In this document: one piece after another, positions 32,043 to 43,673 of the stretch
Position numbering within the stretch: position 1 is the first letter of the stretch
Layout: each line of letters starts with the position of its first letter
NCBI GenBank assembly: GCA_028751875.1
Contig: CM054134.1
Coordinates: forward strand, 76,484,567-76,548,566
Direction: 5' to 3'
Length of the DNA: 64,000 nucleotides
Source: Rapana venosa
Taxonomy: Eukaryota > Mollusca > Gastropoda > Neogastropoda > Muricidae
Translations under genes and position numbers: made by a program
The notes under the pieces: model-generated
Databases searched by the model: none
Seen by the model: only the letters and a program-made list of their open reading frames with translations
Told to the model about the DNA's origin: nothing

Positions 32043-32255
32043 TTCTTTTAATTCAAGGATAATGGAATAAGCACTCATGTGCTTTTTGGCATCCAGTCCC
32101 TGTGTGTATGCAGTTTTTACCAATTTTATCATCCATTCCCACCGGCGCTCAATGGCCTACTCTTCCGAAAAGCGGAATAGGTTTTAATGTGTGCGCAAGA
32201 TGCTCTGTGTGCGTTCACACACAGGACCTCAGTTTATAATCTCATCTGAAGGACT
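32043..32255 (-). repeat. SINE family A, head-truncated
   Basis: Tail 'AAGGATAATGGAATAAGCAC' through body 'CTCATCTGAAGGACTC'; no tRNA head. Intron 15. Confidence 0.8.
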
Positions 32256-32516
32256 CTGTTGTGTGTCTGTGTCTGTTTGTCTGTGTCTGTGTGTTGTTTT
32301 AAATTGTCTCTTTGTTTCACAAACTGATTCGAGCAGGTTAAAACAAATGGTGTTATTAAAAAAATATCAGCTTGTGAAGATACCCGCAAGACATCCTCAG
32401 GCAAAGTCTCTGTCATTGGTGCTGGAAATATTAGTGCAGATTTTTACTCACTTTTACCATGTACTTCACACAAATGGTTTCTCTTGCCTTTTTTTTTTTT
32501 TTTTTTTTTTTTCATT

Positions 32517-33122
32517 CCTTGGCTAGAGCTCTGAGGTTTACCATTGGTGAGATTTTGCATATGTGCAAGTGTTTTTGCCCACCATTGAGGTAGCCGCATT
32601 CTGACTTTGGGGAAAAGAGCAATGAACTTTGTAGTGGATGGAAAGAGACCAAAGGGAAGACCTAGCAAAACCTGGACTACCTGTATTGCAGATGATCGTA
32701 GAGAAAGGGGCATAAATGAGGAGGAAGCTCAAAACAGAGAGAGATGGAGAAGGCTCATCAATGTCAAACCTCCCCTGGGAGAATCATGACAAAAAAGGAA
32801 GAAGAAGAAGAAGATTCTGACTTTGGGGATGATGTTGAAACACAACACTAGCATGCATGCGTTAATTTAATTTTGTCATCCGTTCCTACTATCGGGCATT
32901 GGCCTACTCTTCAGCAAGGCGGAATAGGGTTTAATGTGTCCACAAGATGTTTTGCATGTGTTTGCACACAGGACTTTAGTTAATTATCTCATCTAAAGGA
33001 CTTTTGGGGAGAGGAGTTGGTACTTATGTAACTCCAGGGGAAAAATCCTTTTGAACAGATACCTCAGTAATGGCTTAACCTCGGCTCACCCTTAGAGTTC
33101 AACACTCTAAGCATTAGGAAAT
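32517..33122 (-). repeat. SINE (A head, B tail) split by a LINE insertion
   Basis: The B-type tail is at 32519-32613 ('CTAGAGCTCTGAGGTTTACC', 'GAGGTAGCCGCATTCTGACT'). After the insertion the element resumes at 32814 and runs through the family A body ('GCATTGGCCTACTCTTC', 'AGACTTTTGGGGAGAGG'-like) to a degraded head near 33120. Removing 32614-32829 restores a continuous copy. Confidence 0.8.
32614..32813 (+). mobile_element. 5'-truncated LINE 3' end with 16-bp TSD
   Basis: An about 200 bp insertion flanked by a perfect duplication 'ATTCTGACTTTGGGGA' (32598-32613 and 32814-32829). It encodes a C-terminal tail typical of RTE/BovB- or Jockey-like reverse-transcriptase ORFs, 'VDGKRPKGRPSKTW' followed by 'NRERWRRLI', and stops at 32787-32789. 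It ends in a short A run and (GAA)n. This is a dead-on-arrival retrotransposition into a SINE. Confidence 0.8.
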
Positions 33123-33142
33123 CCCCCCCCCCCCCCTCCCCC
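33121..33142 (+). repeat. Homopolymer C tract
   Basis: An about 20 bp C-run with one T in intron 15. It is the one long C (rather than G) run on the sense strand within the gene. Confidence 0.85.
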
Positions 33143-33579
33143 AGTTCTCTTCTTATCTTACACAAAGAGACACAGTTCCAGTCACTGCACCAGGCCAAAA
33201 AAAAAAAAAAATTCAGTTGATAAACCAAATTGCATTGAGGTTACGCTACATGTTACCCATTTTGTGTGTATCGGTTGTGATGCATTCATGACTGGTGGGT
33301 TAGATATGGGTTCTTCTGCCATTGTTAAGTGTGTACACTTCAAAATAAAGGCGTAGCCGACTTTTGCCCCGCTCTGTTTTTATCATTTCGTTTGTTTTTT
33401 GTGTGAAGTTTCTAACATGCCTCTTGGTACCTCTTGTCTGCATGTATGTTTGATATAGTTTTCATGAGAAGAGAAAGGGTTCCAGTTCTTTTTTTTTTAA
33501 ATGGGCCCAAATGAACTCTTTGTATTTTTTGGTACGTTTGATTTTGTCAGTTTAAGAGAATGTGTGGTTTGTCTGACAG

Positions 33580-33690
33580 GGTGTCATTTATGGCATGGCC
33601 CAGAGCATCCCTGATCGCTCCTTGGTCAGTGAGATGGCCCATGTTTCCTGCAGGCCTGCTATACTACCACCAACACTCCCAAAGACATGA
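33580..33690 (+). CDS. SGPL1: SGPL1 exon 16, frameshifted C-terminus
   Basis: Acceptor TTGTCTGACAG ends at 33579. The frame reads 'GVIYGMAQSIPDRSLVSEMA' as expected (vertebrate GAIYGMAQ...DR..V.E). After His538 it departs from the family, and the frame ends at TGA 33688-33690 (553 residues). The +1 frame from about 33645 reads 'FLQACYTTTNTPKDM' and 'HVMNGVANGTTN', ending TGA at 33741-33743. That resembles the family's 'VFLDSLYST...MNGS' tail. A single missing base near 33643-33648 ('CATGTTTCC') explains both. It could be a sequencing error at a short T run or a real allele. Confidence 0.85.
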   Translation, partial: GVIYGMAQSIPDRSLVSEMAHVSCRPAILPPTLPKT

Positions 33691-33743
33691 CTGCCAGCAA
33701 TGACCATGTCATGAATGGAGTGGCCAATGGTACCACCAATTGA

Positions 33744-34479
33744 GTCTGTTGGGATCTTATGAGCCTTGACACAGTGAGCGAGTGAGAGAGCAATGATCAT
33801 GTAGAATATAGGTAGACAAATGCTACCTCTGCTCTTGAGATTATCATCATGTATGTGACTTCGGCTTTCATCATTGCATTGCTTTCATTATCATATCGAA
33901 TATGACTTCTTTTTTTTTTTTTTGTCTATTGCTAGTATATATTTGAAAGATAAGAAAGAAAAGGAAATATTTATTTCTGTGTTTGTGTAAAACTTCATGC
34001 CATGAGTTAAGTCATTTGCCATCACTTTTTTATGCCGTGAAAACTCATCTGCCATCGTAATGTGTGCATTGTGAAAAATTGTGATGTGCTTGGACAAGAA
34101 ATATACATATGTATTGCATTTTAAGTAGAATTGACTCTATATGTCCATTTTACTGGAAACTTAGCATCAGTCTATCACACGGAGTTAGGGAGTCAATTGA
34201 ATATGCGATTGTGAATATGGGGGTGGGTGGGTGTTTTTTTCAGCAGCTCACTTTTGCACTGTTTTTGAACATTCCAGAAGAATTGAAAAGTCTACATTGT
34301 CTGCCACCTTTTAGTCTTCACACAGCGTGTGTGTTTGGATGGTTATTGTTGATATGGTCAACTTTTGTTTATATTTTAAAAAGTCACTTTTTTTTCTTCA
34401 TTAGAAAAATGGATATTACAATTTAACTTGGGTAGCATTTTTCACATACATCACAGAGAACTTTATTTTTCTAAATAAA
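33744..34479 (+). other. SGPL1: Probable SGPL1 3' UTR
   Basis: AT-rich non-coding sequence after the stop. The first well-placed AATAAA after the stop codon region is at 34474-34479, followed by T/G-rich sequence ('GTTCTGTCTTTTGC'). The transcript may extend further, as other AT-rich sequence without genes continues to about 41 kb. No cDNA evidence is available. Confidence 0.4.
34474..34479 (+). terminator. SGPL1: Candidate polyadenylation signal
   Basis: Canonical AATAAA with a downstream U/GU-rich element within about 25 bp. Chosen only by position and context. Confidence 0.35.
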
Positions 34480-34594
34480 TGTTCTGTCTTTTGCTTACTG
34501 TATACTTGCATACAATGTTCACATTAACTCAAGTATTATTTCTGTTGCTTGCATCATGCATATTATGCATATTTGGGGATGGAGGGTTGAAATA

Positions 34595-34795
34595 GCTATG
34601 TAGTTGGGGTATTGGACTTGTAATCTGAAATAATTTCAGGGGCAAGGAATGGAATCTTCAATAGCTAGCTGTTTGAAGAGATTTTTCCTCTGATGTTTAT
34701 TCTGGCTCTGATACCATTCCCCTGAAACTTTTTCAAATGATGCTATAAACAAGATCCCTAGTACAAAAACGCTTGCAGCATTTTTTCATGTACAT
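34595..34795 (+). repeat. SINE family A, old diverged copy
   Basis: The blocks 'TTGGGGTATTGGACTTGTAATCTGA', 'GATTTTTCCTCTGATGTTTA' and 'TGCTATAAACAAGA' correspond in order to the family A head, body start and 'GAGACTATAAACCGA' region, with many changes. Confidence 0.4.
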
Positions 34796-34799
34796 TAAA

Positions 34800-37700
34800 A
34801 ACTCATTTTTCTTTCATAGATAGTAGGTTAGCCACGGTGGTACAGATGACACAAAGTTGTTTGTCATGTAACCTGCAGAAGAATGCACTTCCCAAGGTTT
34901 GACATGCCTAAAGCTTTTGAGAAAACTGTTCTTAACAACCATGTGGTGCACACAGGCCGTTCAAACCTGTCTGTTCCAACCTGTCAGTGTGAAAAGAAGA
35001 ACCAAGTGCTTCATGAAACACTCAAAAAGTATACAAAGTGAAAGATCACTGTGTGCCTCAAGGCTTCAGTTACATTCACAAGGCATGCACGCTCACATGC
35101 TCAAAGTGACCCTAAGCTTCAAACTTGAGTGTTGATTGGCTGGAGTATGTGAGCTGGCCGTTTGAGATAGAACATGACCTATTTTGAATGGATGGTTTGA
35201 ACCTGATGCCTCAAGCAGCTGTAGATGTACATTTGGGGGGACAGACAATTGATTTGGGATCTGTTTCACCCTGACCATCCTGGCCATACTGTTTGAGAGG
35301 CTGCTAGTCTGTCAGCTGCTTAGGACACTTTGCGTTAAAAGTTTCTGTGCAGTGTATCTACGAGTTCTCAAGAGACATTATGCTAGATTAATGAAAGTAT
35401 GGCTCTTTGGATGCTTGGGGTCCTTTGGCATGCCACAGCATTTGTCAGGGCCTCTGGAGTTGCTGTCTGAACGTTCATCAAAGAAGAAGAAGAAAGGTGC
35501 TACATATGTGAATGAAAAAAATTCACATTTACTTTAAACAGTCTGGATTTGGGTTTTTTTTTTATTATTATTATTCAAATGTACTGTCTAGTAGAAATAT
35601 TCATATTGTACTCTTTTGTTTACCCTCCATTTTAATTGGGTAATGTATGGTTTTATTGTTTGTCATTTCTAACTTTAGGTTTGCCAGTCCTAAATGATAT
35701 TCACAGTTTTGTTTTCATCTTGATGTAGGTGTGGGTTGTACTGATACTGGTATTTTTTTCTTGTTTTAAAGAAAAAGAAATGAAAAGGGTTTTTTGGTCT
35801 TAGTTTTCTTTTCACATATTTTGGTGCATGCTGTGTTATTAGGTGACTTTTGATGTATGAGTGCAAAGAGTGACAAATTGTACAGTAGCACTTTACAGGT
35901 TGCTAGATCAACAGAATTTGAAATATAAGCACTGCCACTTTTTCACTGAAGAATGGTTGATATGAGGTTGTTAGGGTATGGACTGTGTCGTATCATGCAT
36001 TCTCATCGAAACTCAGATTAGAAGGTGCGCATCACAGGAGGGAGAGGGAGGGTAGGTGAAGGGTGGGGAAGGGAGAGAGGAGAGGGTTTGGTTACCGGTA
36101 AATATGGAAAATGTAATTGCAAAATTATTGAACTATTTTATGAGAGTGGTCAGGTTATAGCCAGCTGCTGCTTGCATTCGCCTGCTTAAGGGTTTAAAAA
36201 AATGTACAGTATTGCTGATATGTTTTTGAATGTGACAGTGATGAAAGAAATTAATCTGGAAAAAAATATATGTGTACAGCAGTATGCATGTCCAGAGGAA
36301 TGTCAGTATTTGCTTGTTTGAAGGGAAATGTATTTTTATGTATAAAACACTCGCATTGTAGTTGGCATGACACAGATATACTCACCATATGTGTGTTCAC
36401 ATGAATGTTTGATGTAATGCACCTATGGGAATTGGCACAGAAATTACAGAGATACCGGTAATGAAGTGTGATGGTCAGAATTTTTTCTTTATTCTTTTCC
36501 ATGGTTTTATCAAGTACACTTGTAAAAATGTCACAAAATAACAAAAATGGCAGTACTGTCTCATTCGTGTTTCCTTTCTCTTTAAAAAAAATTCAAGATG
36601 TCAGAATTAGAAAACTGATTTTATTTCAAAACAGGTTTGTTCATTTTTTAATCCTAATCATTTGTGATGCCATTCTGAAACAGACTTAAAACAATTTTTG
36701 TGTGTTTGAAGGAATAGTCTGGCTGGCCAGGACAATGTAAAGAACTTCAAGTTTTCTTTGTTTTTTATTGATTAAAAAACCCCACACTGTCTTTGTTTTA
36801 TAAGACATCTTTTTAAGAATAGCCATTGAAAATTGTGAGCTCATGTATATTTCTGTCATAAAACCCTCTCCAGTATTAAAATTTTTTCAGCAGTTTTAGT
36901 CTCAGAAAGTGTCTATGTAAATTGTCACATACTAGAGAGAAAAGATGCTGGCAAAGTGATAAGACTGTGTACTTGCAACCTGAGCTACAGACCGACTTTC
37001 TGCTTGTGAAAGGCCTTGTCACTCTCCAAAATGCTTCAAACTTCATAGTGCCACTTACATCACAGCATGCAAGCCTGCGATGTCGTATGTCTGCACATAC
37101 ATGTTCAATGTTGGGTGTTAGCTGGGAGGCCTGTGTGGTCACGCAGTGTGTGCTTGTGTACAAGCCTGTCCCTATGTCAGATATAAGCTGGGGGCTAATC
37201 CAGTGTGATTCCACTCTTATTCCTCTTTCACTTTTTATTCCCAGTATTGTCAAAACAGTTAGATGTGTATATTTCCTCTGGTGGTGTGTGTTTCAATCAT
37301 ATGTTTCAACTAGATGTGCTGGTGATGTTTTGCAGTTGCTGTGTATGCCCCTTGGGGTTTTTTTTGTTTTACAGCAGTTTGGAAGGAAAATGTGTGGGTC
37401 AACTCTCCACCTGAACCCACCCCCTCCCCGCAAAAAAAAGTAAGCAGTTGATGTAGAGGTGTATGAGCTGGCCCTGTGGGCTGTTCAGAGACCAAGCAGA
37501 CCATGTCCATGTGACCAAGACCGTTAACCTGTAAACTTCAACCATTTTCATCCATTCTGCCAGTTTGTAATTCACTTACATTTCTTTTATATATATACAT
37601 GTACTTATTTTTCTTATTTCCCACAGGATTGGGCTCTCTGTTCCTCCTGCCTGTCTTTTTTTTTCTTTTCTTTCCAGGATTTTATAGAAAGTTGTAGCAT

Positions 37701-37857
37701 TTGCTGAAGCCACTGCACAATTTGGGTTTTTATCTTTTCTACGTTTGTTGCCGGTAGCTGTGTTGGGCTCTTGAAATGGCTCCATTTTGTTGGACTTGCA
37801 GACATCCCTTCCAGTTTTCTGTACTACCTTTAAGCGTCGCTTAGAGTCAATGATTTC

Positions 37858-37895
<38 letters not shown>

Positions 37896-37975
37896 TTGAT
37901 GATAAATTACCAAGTTAAAGGCATGATGATTAGGTATTGCATATATTTTTAATACTCCTGGTTTGTTTGGGTTTT
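34800..37975. other. 3' flank without recognisable gene
   Basis: AT-rich and low in repeats. The longest frames (36922-37443 plus, 36876-37253 minus) overlap each other and show no domain, splice context or codon bias. A (GT)n lies at 37860-37893. This could be extended 3' UTR or intergenic DNA. Confidence 0.5.
37860..37893 (+). repeat. (GT)n microsatellite
   Basis: About 17 GT units. Confidence 0.9.
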
Positions 37976-38340
37976 TTGTCGTTCCTTGGCTAGAGCTCTG
38001 AGGTTCACCAATGGTGAGATTTTTGTGTATGCAACTGTTCCCTGCCCCCACCCCCCATTTAGGTAGTGCATTCCAACCTTGGGGATGGTGTCTAATGTGC
38101 ATGTAGGGTTTTTTGTTGTTGTTTTTTTTATCATCCGTGAAAGGTGAAATGGGTTTTTAACATGTGCGCAAGATGTTCTGCATGCATTCGCACATGGGTC
38201 TTCAGTTTATAGTCTCATCTGAAGAACTTTGATGTTCATCGAACTGGGAAGAAAGAGCGAGGCTTGGAATTGAACCCAGAACCTCACAGTTTACTTGTTG
38301 GCATGTGAACGTCTTAACCATCTTGCCACCTCCTCCTTAT
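37976..38340 (-). repeat. Composite SINE: B tail, A body, B head
   Basis: From the left: B-type tail ('CTAGAGCTCTGAGGTTCACC', 'TTAGGTAGTGCATTCC'), family A body ('CAAGATGTTCTGCATGC', 'TTTATAGTCTCATCTGAAG') and then, from about 38240, the family B tRNA head on the minus strand ('GGTGGCAAGATGGTTAAGAC', 'GGGTTCAATTCC'). All three modules lie in one about 365 bp stretch. Confidence 0.65.
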
Positions 38341-41300
38341 ACTCCAGATATAAAATGTTAAAGCATTGTAGTCGGGTCCCAGCTAATTTTTGGTATGAAT
38401 GCAGTATATTTGAAGCAAAGGGTTTAATGTCAGAGTTCTGTGTATATTCCTTTATGTGAACAAGTCTGACTTGTGATACTTTGCCGCTTTTTTAGAAGTT
38501 TGATGTATTGAAGTATGTTATTATACATTGCTGCCAATGTAGCATAAGTATTGCATTGCCATTGTAAGACTTCAAATATTGAATGTATCAATGCAGGATT
38601 TTTAATTTCTCTTTGTGTACAGATCCTATGATGGAAGGGAGATGTCCAAATGTGTGTGTACATTGTGTGTGTGTGCACTACTTTTGTTTGATCTCCGCAT
38701 CCCTGATATGAAAGCAGGTCTTCATGGATGTATTGTAAGCTTAGATTAACCACTGAAACATCTGAATCATTGCTACATTTACTCTGTGTGTGTGTGTGCG
38801 TGTGTGTGTGGTGTACTACTTTCTTTTGATCTCTCCATCATTAATATGAAAGTAGATCTTAAAGAGTATAGTGATAGACCTTTTTGACTTAGCTACTGGA
38901 ACATTTGAAAAATGATTACATTCGCCTCATAGTTAACAATGTGACAGCCGAAATTTTAAAGGCCTTATATTTGTAACATTTTGATTCCTTTGATGCCATG
39001 GGAACAAAAACTTGTTTGATGAATTTTCTTTGTTTGTTTTTTCTAATCCATGACCTCGTTACCCATTTTGCTTGATATTAAAACCTGGCTATCTTAGTGG
39101 CAGTTGGGATGTGTAAAAAAATGGGGTTTGTTTTGTTAGTAATATAAGCATAGCAACATTATATATATAGAGAGAGAGGGAGAGAGAGAGAGGGAGAGAG
39201 AGAGAGACTTTTTAGTTTTATTCTCATTACTTTTTTCTTATTACCATTTGCAACTGTTCATTTCCAACTAGTGTGCTTTTGTGCAGTGTTTGGTGTATCT
39301 TGTATTTTTGTGAGTATCATTCTCCAGATTTCTTTTAGATTACAATTCTTTTTATGTGCTGATTTTGTGTGAAGGGTGCATATGATATATGATTGACCAC
39401 CTGTGTGCTGGACAGGTCGTTGAGATCAGGACTTAGTGGTGAAGAGTGCCATCTGATCAAGAGTGCTGGTTTGCTGTGGAAAATTTATTAATGGCTGAAG
39501 CCATCAGTGGCATCATTCATTTCAGTAGGTTGTTTCTGTTCATGTGTAGAATGTGTAGAAAGAAATCTTTGAATCATTTCTGAACCCTATATTTATGAGA
39601 ATAAGTTAATCGGTATAGCAAGTACATTGTACAAATGTTAATAATATTGTCGAAAGTTTGAAGCAGTGTACAACACATTAACACAATACTGACAGTATCT
39701 GTAACAGGGTTTTTTTCAGTGTGCTGCCTATTTAAACTGACTCTAAACAATTGTGGATTGAATTGTATTCACCCTAAGAAAATAGTTGCCTGATGTTTTC
39801 CTCTTAAGGTTAATAAGAACGGCGACATGCAAAGTCATGGTGATGATTCTTACCAGCATTCAGCTCCATCTCAGTAAGTCTGCTCCGTCATTATCAACCT
39901 CATCAGTGTTAATCCTGCACCACATTCATCCCAGGGCTGCATCTGAGACATTTCCTAGGCTGGCTTGTTTGTTCTGGGTGTCTTCCATGTTCTGAATGTC
40001 TGGATTTTTTTCTGGATTTCTTTTGAAGAAAGGTGGTCCCATATCCTTCTTATTGGAAAAAGTATATTCATAATCTTCAAGACATTTTATAACAGTTTCA
40101 GTGGAAAAATTCTTCCACATTCTTCAATGTTTATAGTACGAACTGTTCCTGAATTCTAAACTCAGGAGTTATGGTTTTTACTTCACTCTTACTGGACATA
40201 TTGTATGTGTTTTGCCATTAAAGGCCAAATTTTCCTAGACAACGAGAAAGGGATCAGGGTTGTCCTGCTTGACGCGGTTCTATAGTTATTTTGTTAAGTG
40301 CAGTTGCTTTCAGTTACATTTGACTGCACGCTATAAAATCTACATTAAGTAGGTAAGGTGACTGCTAAGTTGCACTGATTTAGAGGATTGTCAGGTGGAA
40401 GGAGTCTCTCCCCCAGCAGGTGGTATAACCTTGTATTGCTCTAAAATTGTAATCCTAGATGGATTACCCTGAGTGGGTTTTTTTTTTAAATGGTGCAACA
40501 TAACCATTATAGGTGGTTTGTCACAATGTCTTGTTTTGGGCGTTACTTTTTAAAAAAAACAATACTTTGTTCATTTGGCCAAGTCATGTTTTGTTTCAAG
40601 GGCTTGGGAAAGACCATGATATTGAAAACTTAGTACTATGGCATTTATTCTTGGTTCTTATATTTTTGTTCTGTTTCTGAGATTGTTGGTTTTTTCCCCA
40701 ATGGGGTGGACGTCGTGTTGTTTTGTTTTTGTCTTTTTTTTAGCTCAAGATGGGCACTTTCAAGTCTGCAAGACATGTAGCAGGTTTAGAATTAAAATTT
40801 CTACAAATTCTTGTTCAGATTATGTGTAGACTTGCCAGTGCCTTAATCATATTTGCAAGGAAATCAGAAGATCAAAGATGCATTTTAAGAAGATCCTGTG
40901 GATCATTTCAGTATTAGTGAGTTGAAGAGAGATCAAAATATTCAGCATACATTTTGAGATTTCATCAAGGCGTTGGGTCATGCAGTTTGATAAATACCTT
41001 CTAAGGGAACTGCTTACAAATATTGTGTAAAAATTCTTGAAACACTGCACATGCAGTGATAATACTTCATAGGGAAACTTAACTCAGTAGGTAGCTGCAG
41101 GAATTTCAGTGTTCTGTTCATTGTGACTGGTGCCTCCGTGTGCTGTACAGTGTCCCCTGTCTCTGTGCTCACCACTGATCTTGGCTGTTGATGATGTCGT
41201 CAGAGGGTAGTGTGCTCACTGTATAAGACAACCACCACCCCAGTAACGTAGACCACCTTAGTGCACTGCACTGGGTGTAAAGTAATGAAGTGTATGTGTT

Positions 41301-41940
41301 GTTACATGGACTGATGGTGTGTGTGTGTGCGCGCGCGCATAAGGAAACATAAGCAGCAATTTTATGAGATGAGATTTTGTTTGAATTCAAAATTAAGTAA
41401 TGGTCTTTGTGGTTATTGTTAAGTATCATGTGTTATTTCCTCCTTCTTCCCATTGCAACACCCCCACCCCCCCCCCCCCTCTTCCCTTTTCATTACCCCC
41501 TTTTCTTCGAATTTCACTTTTTTCCTCTTTGCCTTACTCCTTTAATGTTTGGGGGCTGTTGTTTTTTCAAAATCTATTCAAAATGCACTGTGTTGCTGTC
41601 AGTTCAATTTGACTTCCAGTTCAGTTTTGCTTTTAGAAAAAGAGTTCATACAGTTAATTGTATGAAATATGCACGTACTAACAAAAACCAGCAAATGTTC
41701 CATTTGGCATTATTTAAATTTGTGAAATTTTTATTTAACGAATCCCCTCTAAGTCTGTACTGTACTAAACTTGTGCTATTTATTTCAAGAGAAACGGGAG
41801 AGAGGAAAACATTGTAGCTGACTGTGTACATACAGTTTACACAGAATATACATGTACGATATGGGCGAGACAAATTGTACATAAGAATGCAGTGCAATAT
41901 GAGGGAAAAACATCTTCTAGCAAAGTGAACATGTTCAGTC
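38340..41940. other. Non-coding DNA, no gene seen
   Basis: AT-rich sequence with short GT and GA tracts (38645-38680, 38785-38810, 39168-39207) and a C-run at 41461-41480. Two similar stretches near 38640-38730 and 38785-38880 ('GTGTGTG...CTACTTT...TTTGATCTC') suggest a short local duplication of about 150 bp. Confidence 0.5.
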
Positions 41941-41954
41941 TTGCCTGGATTTGT

Positions 41955-42185
41955 ATTGCTTTTATGTATTCTTTAGATTCTATAAATAGGTTTTTTCCTG
42001 TTTTTATGTAATTTTTAGATGCTATAAATAGATTTTGGTTTTTCTTTGTTTTTATATAATCTGTAGATTCTATAGTTTTTTTTCTGTTTTTATGTAATTG
42101 GTAGATTCTATAAATAGGTCCTGCTTTTCTTTCAGTTTTTATGTATTCTTTAGATTCCATGAAGAGGTTTTTGATTTTCTTTTTA
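41955..42185 (+). repeat. About 50-bp tandem repeat, 5 degenerate units
   Basis: Units of the type 'TTTTTATGTAATTNNTAGATTCTATAAATAGGTTTT' recur with a spacing of 45-60 bp. The A/T-rich Lys-Thr-Ile frame on the minus strand is an artefact of it. Confidence 0.8.
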
Positions 42186-42548
42186 TTTATTTGGAGTATG
42201 TGTATGTGTGTAATGTAACCTGGGGTTGTTTTGTTGGGGTTTTTTTGGTTGCATCTTTTGTTTTGTTGGTTTTTGTTTTGAGTTTTCTTTTTTTCCTGTT
42301 TTTTGTTTTGGTGGGGTGGGAAGCATCTTTTACATTTTCTAGTAATATAATCTGTACGTTAGTTTTCTGATTGTTATTCTTCTTCCTGGGTGCAGTGTCA
42401 GCCCAGCTACAGTAGGATGAGTATTAAGAAAAAAAAGGGAGATAAAAGTTTGCTGCCGTTACTTCTCATTGTGATGCACCCAGTCTTGTTTTTTGTTGTT
42501 GTTTTGTGTTGGTGGGGTCGTGTTTTTTTTTTGGGGGGGAGGGTGGTT

Positions 42549-42564
42549 GGGGGGGGGGGGGGGG
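42549..42564 (+). repeat. Homopolymer G run
   Basis: 16 G, preceded by further G-rich sequence from 42533. Confidence 0.85.
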
Positions 42565-42600
42565 AGTGGAGCGGGGTCACCCGTCTTTACTTTTTTTTTT

Positions 42601-42720
42601 TTCATTTCTGGGCTAGAGCTGGGAGACTCACCAATGGTGAGATTTATATGTATGTGACCCCCCCCCCCCCCCCCCTTTAACCATTTAGGTAGCCACATTC
42701 CGACTTCGGAGATAAATTTT
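42601..42720 (-). repeat. SINE family B tail fragment
   Basis: 'GCTAGAGCTGGGAGACTCAC', 'CAATGGTGAGATTTATATG', an 18 bp C-run, then 'TAGGTAGCCACATTCCGACT'. Only the 3' module is present. Confidence 0.65.
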
Positions 42721-43261
42721 CAGATATGATCCAGGCATTGGTTTTTTTCATTGGTATTGCTTGTCCTGGTTGCAATGCCAGCCCAGGTAAAAAGCTCCTG
42801 TGATAGGTTGGGTACGGTTCAGAAAAGACAAAGGTGTAAACCCAGTAGACTTAGGCCAAGATGCAATGACCCCACAGTTCTGTGGGCTGGAGAGTCTAAA
42901 GATGCTCCGATCACTTAGCCAGTTTGTTTCCCTTCATTTCAGGAATGAAAGTCTGAAGATGCTCTGATCACTTAGCCAATTTGTGTCCTTCGTTTCAGGA
43001 ATTTCCCCCTTGCTTTTTGTTTTTTACACTTTTTTTATCGATTTGTTTTTTGTAGCACGAAAATGCTTTGGGAATTTTTTTTAAATTTTATAAATGTCTG
43101 GTGGTGAAGTTTGTATTTGTTTTCTTTTTTGTAGTTGAAACTGTGAACAATTATTCTGGTGAAGGTGACCGAAAAACATTAAAATCGTGGACATTTGAAA
43201 GGGTAGTTTTGGTGGTGTTTGAGAAAAACAGTGTGTGTGTTCTTATTTTCTTTTTTCCTTT

Positions 43262-43450
43262 TTCTTTCAAAGATATGGAATAATGTGGTGTTTTGCCTCC
43301 AGTCCCCATGTGTATGCTGTTTTGTAAATTTTGTCACATGGAACATGGCCTACTCTTCCAAAAATCAGAACAGGTTTTAATGTATGTGCAAGATGTTCTG
43401 CATGTGTTTGCACATGGGGTTCCTCGGTTTGTAGTCTCATCTGAAGGGAT
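43262..43450 (-). repeat. SINE family A fragment
   Basis: 'CCAGTCCCCATGTGTATGC' to 'GTAGTCTCATCTGAAGG'; the head is missing. Confidence 0.75.
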
Positions 43451-43495
43451 GTGTGAGTGTGACAAGACTCTGTGTGTGTGAGAGATTCTTTTTTT

Positions 43496-43672
43496 TTTCT
43501 TTCTTTTATTTCAAGAATATAGAATAAGCATCCATGTGTTTTTTTGCATCCAGTCCCCGTGTGCATGCAGTTTTGTAAATTTTGTCATCCGTTCCTATGA
43601 TACACAACAGCCTACTCTTTTGAAAATCAGAACAGGTTTTAACAAGTGCATAAAATGTTCTCTGTGCGTTTG
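43496..43672 (-). repeat. SINE family A fragment
   Basis: 'ATCCAGTCCCCGTGTGCATG' to 'AAATGTTCTCTGTGCG'. It is a second truncated copy in tandem orientation about 50 bp from the previous one and is followed by a minisatellite. Confidence 0.75.
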
Positions 43673-43673
43673 T

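Larger units (their letters stand above)
4550..33690 (+). other. SGPL1: SGPL1 gene: sphingosine-1-phosphate lyase
   Basis: Sixteen coding exons spliced in consistent phase encode sphingosine-1-phosphate lyase. This PLP-dependent ER-membrane enzyme cleaves sphingosine 1-phosphate to hexadecenal and phosphoethanolamine, the exit step of sphingolipid catabolism. The joined product follows the vertebrate enzyme end to end from memory. Landmarks are a lumenal N-terminus, a signal-anchor helix (about 34-50), the linker with 'SGTVYNGEEKL', 'FAWSNPLHPDVFP', the phosphate-binding 'VTSGGTES', 'AHAAFDK' with the PLP-stacking His, 'VDSCLGGFL', the Schiff-base Lys348 in 'SADTHK', 'YGYAPKGSS', 'GGIYASPT', and 'GVIYGMAQ' near the C-terminus. 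The length is 553 residues as written or about 571 with the terminal frame restored, close to the human protein (568, from memory). Introns are expanded by repeats. The last exon has an apparent -1 frameshift. Confidence 0.95.

Noticed and set aside
36922..37443. 173-codon plus-strand ORF (and overlapping 125-codon minus-strand ORF)
   Set aside because: No domain, no codon bias, no splice context, and frames open on both strands. More likely chance in 3'-flanking DNA.
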